Shown: positions 1-5,727 of the stretch, piece by piece
How the letters are laid out: the number at the start of each line of letters is the position of its first letter
Position numbering within the stretch: the stretch's first letter is position 1
Source of the DNA: Bacillota bacterium
Lineage (GTDB): Bacteria; Bacillota; Clostridia; Christensenellales; Aristaeellaceae
Reading direction: 5' to 3'
DNA length: 6,156 nt
Assembly: GCA_023391725.1 (NCBI GenBank)
Contig: JAEWAH010000059.1
Location: forward strand, 1 to 6,156
Program-made: the position numbers and the translations under genes
Notes under the pieces: model-generated
Told to the model about the DNA's origin: nothing
What the model saw: the letters and a program-made list of their open reading frames with translations, nothing else
Databases searched by the model: none

Positions 1-1401
1 GGCCTGCATGAGGCGGGGCTGATCACACCCAAGAGCGGCCAGACCATCTACCTGGCCGGGGGTTGTATACTCAGGGGGTATATCCAAGCCGGGGGCGTCC
101 AAAACGTGCGCATCCTGGGCCGGGGAATCATCGACGGCAGCCAATATGACCGGTGGGAAGACACCATCGTGCCCATCGATTTTTCCAACAGCAGCAATAT
201 CAGCATCGAAGGCATCACCATCCTGGACCCCGCGGCCTGGACGGTGAACCTGTACCATTGCAAAGATGTGGCCATCGACGGCATCAACATTGTAGCGGCC
301 CGTTCCAATTCCGACGGGATTACCACCCAGTCCTGTGAAAATCTTACCGCACGCAACTGCTTTGTGCGCGGCTGGGATGACAACCTGGTAGTGAAGGGCT
401 ACGACGGGAACGTGAAAAACATCCTCTTTGAAAACTGTGTGCTCTGGACAGACCTTGCCCAGTCCTGCGAGGTGGGGTACGAGACCCGGGCGGATGTGAT
501 GGAGGATATCAACTTCCGCAATATCACGGTGCTGCACAACTTCCACAAGCCTGTGATGTCCGTGCACAACAGCGACAATGCCCTCATCCAAAACGTGCGT
601 TTTGAAAACATATTGGTGGAGGACGCGCAGATGGGCGAGGGAGATGGCGCCAGGTTCCTGATGGAATTGACCACCACCAAGTCACAATGGTCCAAGTCTC
701 CCGCCCGGGGAAATATCCGGGGCGTGGTGTTTGACAACATCAAGGTCTTAAGAGGCAAGGAAACTTCCGTGCGGATTTTCGCCTTTAACAAGGACTACAC
801 CATCGACGATGTGCTTTTCCGCAATATGGAGATTCTGGGCAAGCGGATCACTTCCATGGATGACCTTCGCGTGAACAAGAACAAGAACATTGGGGCGAAT
901 ATCCGCGTGGTAGCAGATCAAAGCCAGGTCACCACGACCTACCCCGGTTACCTGCACACCTACAAGCAAAAGCCGGCAGAGGGGGCTCCCGGTCTTGCCA
1001 GCGGCATTGCTTTTGAGGCCACTGCCAACGGCAAGACGCAATCCTACGGCGCTAACAACGTAGGGGACGGCAATTTGAATTCGTATTGGGAAGGCGCTGG
1101 GAAGAACCAGGACGAGTTGACCCTTGCCTTTAAAGAACCTGTTTCCCCCACCAGCCTTACCATATGCCTGAATCCTGCCTCCATCTGGGGAAAGCGCACG
1201 CAGATTTTTTCCATTCTTGGAAGCAGCGACGGGGAAAACTTTACCGAGCTTGTGCCCTCTGCAGATTATGTGTTCGACCCGGATACCGGAAACAGCGTAG
1301 TGATCCCGCTGCCGGGGCAAGCGCTTACAGCCATCAGATTAGCGTTCACGAAAAATTCCGGCGCGGCCGGCGCACAGGCGGCGGAGGTCATCGTCCAATA
1401 A
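1..1401 (+). CDS. Beta-helix glycoside hydrolase (GH28/GH49-like) with C-terminal F5/8 type C domain, 5' partial
   Basis: The reading frame is open from base 1, so the start lies outside the window; 466 residues are visible (codon 1 = base 1). Codons 15-55 hold a polygalacturonase-like entry, with IYLAGG, then NVRILGRGIIDGS. Repeated N-x-x-h-x-N/G rungs typical of a right-handed parallel beta-helix follow to about codon 305. Two acidic motifs match the GH28 active site: NSD (codons 103-105) and WDD (125-127). Asp105 and Asp126 are 21 residues apart, the spacing I recall for fungal endopolygalacturonase. The GH28 motifs GHG and RIK are not recognisable; SCEVGYETRAD (155-165) stands in that region, and the VLW...ITVLH stretch recalls GH49, the sister family in clan GH-N. 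Codons 331-466 form an F5/8 (discoidin/CBM32-like) domain, with NNVGDGNLNSYWEG near its start and AQAAEVIV at its end; such domains usually bind sugars. The enzyme is probably secreted, but the signal peptide region is not visible. The substrate is unknown: pectin-like or other plant or host glycan is inference. A strong terminator follows. Confidence 0.85.
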   Translation, partial: GLHEAGLITPKSGQTIYLAGGCILRGYIQAGGVQNVRILGRGIIDGSQYDRWEDTIVPIDFSNSSNISIEGITILDPAAWTVNLYHCKDVAIDGINIVAARSNSDGITTQSCENLTARNCFVRGWDDNLVVKGYDGNVKNILFENCVLWTDLAQSCEVGYETRADVMEDINFRNITVLHNFHKPVMSVHNSDNALIQNVRFENILVEDAQMGEGDGARFLMELTTTKSQWSKSPARGNIRGVVFDNIKVLRGKETSVRIFAFNKDYTIDDVLFRNMEILGKRITSMDDLRVNKNKNIGANIRVVADQSQVTTTYPGYLHTYKQKPAEGAPGLASGIAFEATANGKTQSYGANNVGDGNLNSYWEGAGKNQDELTLAFKEPVSPTSLTICLNPASIWGKRTQIFSILGSSDGENFTELVPSADYVFDPDTGNSVVIPLPGQALTAIRLAFTKNSGAAGAQAAEVIVQ

Positions 1402-1423
1402 CTTCCGCTTCCTAAAAAAAGGG

Positions 1424-1469
1424 CCCCTTTGGAAGACGCTCCCTCCTGCGCGCTTCCAAAGGGGTTTTT
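1424..1469 (+). terminator. Intrinsic terminator of the glycoside hydrolase gene
   Basis: A perfect 12-bp stem pairs CCCCTTTGGAAG (1424-1435) with CTTCCAAAGGGG (1453-1464), and TTTTT follows at 1465-1469. Three more pairs (CGC 1437-1439 with GCG 1450-1452) form inside if A1436 is bulged. It begins 23 bases after the hydrolase stop codon. A run of seven A (1414-1420) just upstream gives a T tract on the minus strand, so the hairpin could also work in reverse, although no minus-strand gene needs it here. Confidence 0.93.
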
Positions 1470-1492
1470 ACAATTGATACACGGCAGTTTTG

Positions 1493-1521
1493 TTGATGAG
1501 ATGCGGGCTTTGCGGTATAAT
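1493..1521 (+). promoter_or_regulatory. Sigma-A type promoter for the lipocalin-like repeat protein
   Basis: TTGATG (-35, 1493-1498) and a perfect TATAAT (-10, 1516-1521) are separated by 17 bases. Transcription would start near 1528, giving a leader of about 95 bases. That leader contains two small inverted repeats: GGAAT 1535-1539 with ATTCC 1552-1556, and CCAGC 1576-1580 with GCTGG 1597-1601. It ends in a strong Shine-Dalgarno, AGGAGGGG (1608-1615), 7 bases before the ATG. The preceding terminator isolates this promoter from the upstream gene. Confidence 0.8.
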
Positions 1522-1622
1522 ATATACAGAATATGGAATTAAAGGTTAACGATTCCAAATAAAACTGTAAAGTACCCAGCGACAGGTGCCGGGAAGGCTG
1601 GCAAAAAAGGAGGGGAACGATC

Positions 1623-2570
1623 ATGACTGTTTTAAAGAAAGCGCTTTTTTTGGCTTTGGCCTGTGTCCTTCTGCTTTGGACAATGCCGGGGGCAAGCTCG
1701 GCGGCGGAGGATGATCTTGCCGGTACCTGGGAAAACAGCATCGATGCGCCCAATTGGAAGCTCATCTTCAATGCGGATGGCGCGTACTTTTCCATTTTCA
1801 GCACGGATGAGGGTCGGCACGGCATTACGGGATCCTGGTCGGCGGAGGATGGCCGCCTGCATTTTACTACGCCTGAGAACGGCATGGAAACAGCGATGGA
1901 CTACCGGCTTGATGGGGATAAATTGACATTTGCGGACTTTCGGACGGGGAAGAATATCACCCTTTTCCGCATGCGTCCCATGGACCGCTCAATTCCCCCG
2001 GAGATCATAGGGAGCTGGACCGGGGAGGATTGGGGGATCAAGGTTCATGTCACCCTGGACGCAACCGGCCGGATCACCGTTATGTACGAGGCATCCGGGA
2101 TGCCGGAGCTTCAGGGAACCTTCGTGGTGAAAGACGGCGCACTGGACATCGCATTTACAGATGGCAGCAGGATCATACTCAAGTACAGCTTAGCCGAGGA
2201 GAGCAGGCTGATCTTGGCTGATGAGAAAACAGGTGCCAGGCTTACCTTGGTCCGGAGCGACTTCTATAAGCCCAGCGTTTTCCCGACCCCGGGCGGCAAA
2301 ATTCAATGGGATGACTGGGGATCTACCCCGGCGCCAGGCCTGTATTTGGACCCGAAAACGATTCCTGACGGCGAGGTCAAGGAGGAACCCTTCATCATTA
2401 TACAAGATGGGATAGAGCCGTTTGCCACGGTCTCTCCCACGGTTCCCCCGGAGTCGAATTTCACAGAAGATTGGGGAGCCAACCCGGAGATCCTAGCCAC
2501 GCTTCCCCCGGCTATTGAGAATATACCGTTTGCTACAGTCCCCCCGTCTATGGCAACGCCCAGCCCGTAA
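1623..2570 (+). CDS. Secreted protein with two tandem lipocalin-like repeats and a proline-rich tail
   Basis: This 315-residue protein has a classic signal peptide: K5-K6, a hydrophobic core at about 7-20, and a likely cleavage site in SSAA near residue 28. Two similar domains follow, at about 33-117 (DLAGTWENS to ITLFRM) and 129-211 (EIIGSWTGE to LTLVRS). Each opens with G-T/S-W, carries D-G-rich beta turns, has an internal G-S/T-W/F step, and closes with Y-x-L, a TGK/TGA turn and a T-L-x-R strand. This is the pattern of lipocalin-like beta-barrel domains found in many exported Firmicute proteins of unknown role. Residues 212-315 form a low-complexity, acidic, proline-rich tail with a duplicated PFATV (266-270, 302-306) and two DWG turns (231-233, 283-285). 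No LPxTG motif, lipobox or C-terminal membrane anchor is visible. The start is fixed by AGGAGGGG 7 bases upstream. It is a single-gene unit with its own promoter and a hairpin after the stop. The function is not known; a ligand-binding or envelope role is inference. Confidence 0.88.
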   Translation: MTVLKKALFLALACVLLLWTMPGASSAAEDDLAGTWENSIDAPNWKLIFNADGAYFSIFSTDEGRHGITGSWSAEDGRLHFTTPENGMETAMDYRLDGDKLTFADFRTGKNITLFRMRPMDRSIPPEIIGSWTGEDWGIKVHVTLDATGRITVMYEASGMPELQGTFVVKDGALDIAFTDGSRIILKYSLAEESRLILADEKTGARLTLVRSDFYKPSVFPTPGGKIQWDDWGSTPAPGLYLDPKTIPDGEVKEEPFIIIQDGIEPFATVSPTVPPESNFTEDWGANPEILATLPPAIENIPFATVPPSMATPSP

Positions 2571-2594
2571 CGGAAAATGTGTTGGCTTACAAAT

Positions 2595-2624
2595 AGCAAC
2601 TCCCGCCGTCTGGCGGGAGTTGCT
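2595..2624. terminator. Bidirectional hairpin between convergent genes
   Basis: A perfect 13-bp stem pairs AGCAACTCCCGCC (2595-2607) with GGCGGGAGTTGCT (2612-2624) around the tetraloop GTCT. It sits 24 bases after the stop of the plus-strand secreted protein and 14 bases past the stop of the minus-strand SGNH gene. The flanks are only moderately T-rich (GCTTATTCAATATTTT on the plus side), so termination efficiency is less certain than the very stable stem suggests. Confidence 0.8.
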
Positions 2625-2638
2625 GCTTATTCAATATT

Positions 2639-3349
2639 TTACGCCATCGCGGCCCATTGCACCGGGGTCTTCATATACCGCTGGTCGGATCTTAGCGCCG
2701 CGTCGGCAATGAGCATATGCCCCCGGGCGTTGGGATGCATTCCGTCCAGGCTCATGTAATCGGCCACTTCCTTGTGGGAAAGGAATGCGTCTCGCAGATC
2801 AAACACTATGCAGCCGGTTTGAAGAGCTACATCCCATACGGCATTGGCGTAGCGTTCCTGCCAGCGATAGATGCTTTGCACATCCTTGACATAGCGGAGA
2901 ACAGCGTCCGCATCTAGGTTCTTGGTTACCCATTGAAAGAATCGCTGAGCGATAAGCGGCGGAGGCGTGACGAGTAACGGCTTTGCCCCAAGGGCACGCA
3001 CCTGTTGAACAAATTCCGAAAGCAGCTTGCGGAACTTATCCAAGGGGACTTTCGCTTCGTGGTATGCGCAAGGATCTGCAGCTATTTGAGCCCATTCCAT
3101 ATCACAATCGTTCCCGCCGAACTCTATTGCCACAAGGCTTCCGGGGATGCCCTCTGCTTCCATCAGATCCCTCAGCCCTTCCGATACCGTTGCACCCATC
3201 CGGGCGTGGTTTTCCACCGGCACCCCCAACTTGGACTGCAGCTGCGTTTCGCACCGGTCCCGGGCGATGGCATACCGGCCCCGGCTCTCGTCAAACATGA
3301 TTCCTTTTCCGATGGAATCTCCGAACAGGTGGATCGGCCGCAGATCCAT
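2639..3349 (-). CDS. SGNH/GDSL family hydrolase
   Basis: This is a 236-residue esterase/lipase-type hydrolase of the SGNH fold. All four blocks are visible, numbered from the ATG at 3349. Block I is FGDSIGKG with the nucleophile Ser12. Block II has Gly52 in ARMGATVSEG. Block III is GGND (78-81) with the oxyanion Asn80. Block V is DGMHPN with catalytic Asp202 and His205. No signal peptide or membrane segment precedes block I, so it is probably cytoplasmic; the substrate (an acyl ester of a sugar, lipid or similar) cannot be read from the sequence. I chose ATG 3349 because AGGAAG lies 5 bases upstream; a GTG at 3355 in the same frame would add two residues and has a poorer Shine-Dalgarno. The gene converges on the secreted-protein gene and diverges from the DUF1836 gene, with no operon partner in view. 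Confidence 0.9.
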   Translation of the reverse strand: MDLRPIHLFGDSIGKGIMFDESRGRYAIARDRCETQLQSKLGVPVENHARMGATVSEGLRDLMEAEGIPGSLVAIEFGGNDCDMEWAQIAADPCAYHEAKVPLDKFRKLLSEFVQQVRALGAKPLLVTPPPLIAQRFFQWVTKNLDADAVLRYVKDVQSIYRWQERYANAVWDVALQTGCIVFDLRDAFLSHKEVADYMSLDGMHPNARGHMLIADAALRSDQRYMKTPVQWAAMA

Positions 3350-3387
3350 AAGCACTTCCTGCCTTTCGTTATCTGGTATTGGATACT

Positions 3388-3416
3388 AGATTAAACCATA
3401 ATTGAGACAATGTCAA
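3388..3416 (-). promoter_or_regulatory. Candidate promoter for the SGNH hydrolase gene
   Basis: Reading on the minus strand, a perfect TTGACA (3416 to 3411) is followed after 17 bases by TAATCT (3393 to 3388), a weak match to TATAAT. The predicted start near 3381 gives a leader of about 30 bases ahead of the AGGAAG site. The exact -35 and ideal spacing support it; the poor -10 suggests modest strength or a need for an activator. Confidence 0.55.
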
Positions 3417-3435
3417 GTGATTTTTTGGTGTGGGA

Positions 3436-3464
3436 TTGTAGAATTTTTGCCGATATGATAGTAT
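3436..3464 (+). promoter_or_regulatory. Candidate extended -10 promoter for the DUF1836 gene
   Basis: TAGTAT (3459-3464) is preceded directly by TGA, giving an extended -10, and lies 17 bases after a weak -35, TTGTAG (3436-3441). An overlapping alternative -10 is TATGAT (3454-3459), which has no convincing -35. Either start leaves a leader of roughly 25-30 bases before the AAAGGG ribosome binding site (3484-3489). Confidence 0.4.
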
Positions 3465-3496
3465 GTTGATATCACTTACGCGGAAAGGGATGCGTC

Positions 3497-4036
3497 ATGC
3501 AAAACCGCAAAGAGCAAAGCACGTGCCTGGCGGCATATGTACCCCCGGCCTGGGACCAGCTTCCGGACCTGGGGCTTTATATGGACCAGGTCATCACCTT
3601 CATGGAGCGGCAGTGCCGCGCGCTGTATACTGAAAGCGGGAGCATCCTGACGCCTTCCATGATCAACAACTACGTAAAATGTGGGTTGGTCACACGGCCC
3701 GTTGGGAAAAAATATGACCGGGTCCAGCTGGCGCAGCTGATGATGGTGTGCACCTTAAAGCAGGTGGCTTCCCTGGAGGAGATGAAGCAGCTATTGACTC
3801 CGCCGCAGGGGGAAAACATACAGGGGCTGTACGCAGCCTTCTGCCGGACCCAGGCAGGCGTGTTCGAGACGCTGGCAGCCCGTTCCCCCGAAGCAACCGC
3901 CATGCAGTACGCCATCGAGGCCGCGGCGTTTCGCAGCCTGTGCGCAAAGAAGCTGGCGGCCGGGCAGGCGGGTACGCAAAGCCAGGAGGCCAAAAAAGAG
4001 AAGAGTGGCAAGCAGGCAAGCGAAGCCCAGGGATAA
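3497..4036 (+). CDS. DUF1836 domain-containing protein (MerR-like helix-turn-helix)
   Basis: This 179-residue protein matches the DUF1836 family of Firmicutes. The diagnostic part is residues 51-100: LTPSMINNYVKCGLV, then a basic KKYDR turn, then a hydrophobic helix with LKQVASLEEMKQLL. This resembles the winged helix-turn-helix of MerR-type regulators, in which the tyrosine of INNYVK and the K-K-Y wing contact DNA; DNA binding is inferred from the fold and not proven for the family. Residues 105-155 are helical and could dimerise or sense a ligand. The last 25 residues are a polar Lys/Gln/Ala tail. No membrane segment is present, so it is cytoplasmic. The start has AAAGGG 7 bases upstream. 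The gene diverges from the SGNH gene and lies 42 bases before rlmD, so it may be co-transcribed with rlmD. Its targets are unknown. Confidence 0.88.
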   Translation: MQNRKEQSTCLAAYVPPAWDQLPDLGLYMDQVITFMERQCRALYTESGSILTPSMINNYVKCGLVTRPVGKKYDRVQLAQLMMVCTLKQVASLEEMKQLLTPPQGENIQGLYAAFCRTQAGVFETLAARSPEATAMQYAIEAAAFRSLCAKKLAAGQAGTQSQEAKKEKSGKQASEAQG

Positions 4037-4049
4037 TGGGGAAGGCCTG

Positions 4050-4058
4050 TGGTATATT
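4050..4058 (+). promoter_or_regulatory. Possible extended -10 element ahead of rlmD
   Basis: TGG followed by TATATT (4053-4058) fits an extended -10 in the 42-base gap between the DUF1836 gene and rlmD. No credible -35 is seen at 4030-4035. It could give rlmD its own transcript starting near 4065, but that would lie on or beside the ribosome binding site AAAGGAG (4065-4071), leaving almost no leader. Readthrough from the DUF1836 promoter is an equally good explanation. Confidence 0.25.
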
Positions 4059-4078
4059 ATACCCAAAGGAGCGTTTGA

Positions 4079-5431
4079 ATGCAAAAGAACCAGGTGGTTC
4101 AAACAAGATGCGAGCGGCTGGGCGCGCAAATGGAAGGCGTGTGCTTTCATGAGGGCATGGCATTGTTCGTGCCCTTTGCCTTGCCGGGGGAGGAAATCTT
4201 CTGCCGGGTGCAAAAGGTGGAAAAGCGCCACGCCTTTGGCAAGCTTTTAAAAGTTGACAATCCAAGCCCCGCAAGGCAGGATCCTCCCTGCCCCGTATAT
4301 GGCCGGTGCGGAGGCTGCGCCGCCCAGCATATGACGTATGAAAAAACGCTGGAGTTTAAGCGCATACAGGTGGAGGATTGCTTCCGGCATATCGCGGGTT
4401 TGGATGTTACTGTCCCCCCCGTATTGGGCATGGCGGACCCCTGGCACTACCGCAACAAGATCGCCCTTCCGGTAGCCGGGGAGCCGGGCCGGGTAAAGAT
4501 CGGCTTTTACGCGCCCCGGAGCCATGATATTGTAGAAATCAAAGCCTGCCCCATTTCCCGGCCCGAGCTAGATGGGGTGATTACGGCTGTTCGCGGCTGG
4601 ATGGAAGATTTCCGCATCCCCCCTTATCAAGAAGAAAGCCACACGGGGCTTGTGCGCCATGTGATGGCCCGCACCTCCCGCCTAGGGGGTGTGATGGCGG
4701 TGCTGTCTGTCAATGGTCAAGCCATTCCCCATGAAAAGGAACTGCTGGCCGCGCTGCAAAAAGAGGTCCCGACTTTGGAATCCCTTTGCTTAAGTGTTCA
4801 TACCGCAAAGGGCAATGTGATCCTGGGGGATAGCTACAAAGTGCTGTGGGGGCAGGAAAGGCTGACCGATATCCTGTGCGGTTTGAAGTTTTCTCTTTCG
4901 CCCCTCTCCTTTTTTCAGGTGAACCCGGAGCAGACGGAAGTTCTTTACCGCACCGCGTTGGATTTTGCCGAGCTTTCAGGCGGAGAGACCGTGGCCGACG
5001 TCTACTGTGGCGTGGGGACCATCTCCCTTTTGCTCGCTTCCAAAGCCGCCCGGGTGATCGGCCTGGAGACGGTAGAGGCGGCAGTGAGTGACGCCCGGGA
5101 AAACGCCCGGGAGAACAATATACATAACGCTGAGTTCCTGACCGGGGAAGCGGAAGTGCTATTGCCCAAGCTGGTGAAGGAAGGCTTGCGCCCCGACGTT
5201 ATCGTGCTTGACCCGCCCCGCAAAGGTGTGGAACCGCAGGTGATCGAGGCTATTGCCGCAGCTTCTCCCCGCCGGGTGGTGTATGTGAGCTGCAATCCGG
5301 CCACCCAGGCCCGGGATGCCGGTCTGTTTGCAAGCGCGGGATACCGCATCACCCGATGCCAGCCGGTGGACATGTTCTGCTGGACCCACGGGGTGGAAAA
5401 TGTACTGGCTTTTGAGCGCGAAAAGGGATGA
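4079..5431 (+). CDS. rlmD: 23S rRNA (uracil-C5)-methyltransferase RlmD/RlmCD (RumA family)
   Basis: This 450-residue, full-length enzyme makes 5-methyluridine in 23S rRNA using S-adenosylmethionine. Residues 3-60 form a TRAM RNA-binding domain ending at the ALPGEE turn. Cys71, Cys77, Cys80 (C-x5-C-x2-C) and Cys157 are the four ligands of the [4Fe-4S] cluster. The methyltransferase domain shows SFFQVNP (277-283), SAM motif I DVYCGVGT (307-314), acidic Glu330 at the end of motif II, DPPRKG (378-383), and the catalytic nucleophile Cys405 in VSCNP. Glu440 near the C-terminus fits the general base of the H-V-E motif, although the usual His is Gly438 here. In Bacillus subtilis one family member (RlmCD) modifies both U747 and U1939, so the exact target uridine is not decided by sequence. 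AAAGGAG lies 7 bases before the ATG. A 7-bp inverted repeat (5426-5432 with 5442-5448) overlaps the stop codon but has no T tract. Confidence 0.95.
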   Translation: MQKNQVVQTRCERLGAQMEGVCFHEGMALFVPFALPGEEIFCRVQKVEKRHAFGKLLKVDNPSPARQDPPCPVYGRCGGCAAQHMTYEKTLEFKRIQVEDCFRHIAGLDVTVPPVLGMADPWHYRNKIALPVAGEPGRVKIGFYAPRSHDIVEIKACPISRPELDGVITAVRGWMEDFRIPPYQEESHTGLVRHVMARTSRLGGVMAVLSVNGQAIPHEKELLAALQKEVPTLESLCLSVHTAKGNVILGDSYKVLWGQERLTDILCGLKFSLSPLSFFQVNPEQTEVLYRTALDFAELSGGETVADVYCGVGTISLLLASKAARVIGLETVEAAVSDARENARENNIHNAEFLTGEAEVLLPKLVKEGLRPDVIVLDPPRKGVEPQVIEAIAAASPRRVVYVSCNPATQARDAGLFASAGYRITRCQPVDMFCWTHGVENVLAFEREKG

Positions 5432-5486
5432 ACACCGCCCCTTCATCCGTTAGCTGAATAGGATCATTTTGTGACGTTCCCCAGGA

Positions 5487-5515
5487 TTGCAATTTGCCCG
5501 CCGGGCGGGTATAAT
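5487..5515 (+). promoter_or_regulatory. Sigma-A type promoter for the LCP gene, with a GC-rich inverted repeat in its spacer
   Basis: TTGCAA (-35, 5487-5492) and a perfect TATAAT (-10, 5510-5515) are 17 bases apart, so transcription should start near 5522. The spacer contains a perfect inverted repeat, CCCGCC-G-GGCGGG (5497-5509), that abuts the -10. It could be an operator or a local DNA-melting barrier; which, if either, is unknown. The leader to the ATG at 5728 would be about 205 bases and would contain the whole palindrome at 5530-5691. Confidence 0.75.
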
Positions 5516-5529
5516 GGCCCAGGAAAGCA

Positions 5530-5691
5530 GGGCCTGTCCCCAAACCAGTTTTAGCCATCTGGCGGGCGCTATATTCCGCCCAACTGCGTTGCCCGGCCTC
5601 GAAATAGCGCTGCTATTCCTTCGGCCTTGCTCCTTGTTGGACAAAAAAGTCGCCTCGCCATCTGCCCAAAACTGTTTCTGGTACGCGGCCC
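5530..5691. repeat. 162-bp imperfect palindrome, probable dispersed non-coding repeat
   Basis: Many complementary blocks share one centre near base 5610: GGGCC 5530-5534 with GGCCC 5687-5691; CAGTTTT 5546-5552 with AAAACTG 5668-5674; GGCG 5561-5564 with CGCC 5656-5659; GGCG 5565-5568 with CGCC 5651-5654; CCAAC 5580-5584 with GTTGG 5636-5640; GGCC 5595-5598 with GGCC 5623-5626; and AATAGC 5603-5608 with GCTATT 5612-5617 around a 3-base loop. The whole element folds as one long interrupted hairpin. It carries no credible gene, and its ends are not flanked by an obvious target duplication. This architecture fits a REP/MITE-like dispersed repeat, but a second copy is not in the window, so repetitiveness is inference. 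Its position between promoter and ribosome binding site puts it in the LCP leader RNA. Confidence 0.7.
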
Positions 5692-5727
5692 AGAACCAAA
5701 TCCCATTCCACCTACGAGGAGGAACCT

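Noticed and set aside
748..1320. A 190-codon minus-strand open frame under the F5/8 domain
   Set aside because: The plus frame gives coherent beta-helix and F5/8 motifs to a stop followed by a terminator; the minus frame shows no domain.
3690..4274. A 194-codon minus-strand open frame across the DUF1836-rlmD junction
   Set aside because: It is rich in Pro, Arg and Ala, as expected for antisense translation of GC-rich genes, and opposes two recognisable proteins.
5426..5448. GGATGAA/TTCATCC hairpin at the rlmD stop as a terminator
   Set aside because: The stem is only 7 bp with a 9-base loop and no T tract follows, so I do not list it as a terminator.
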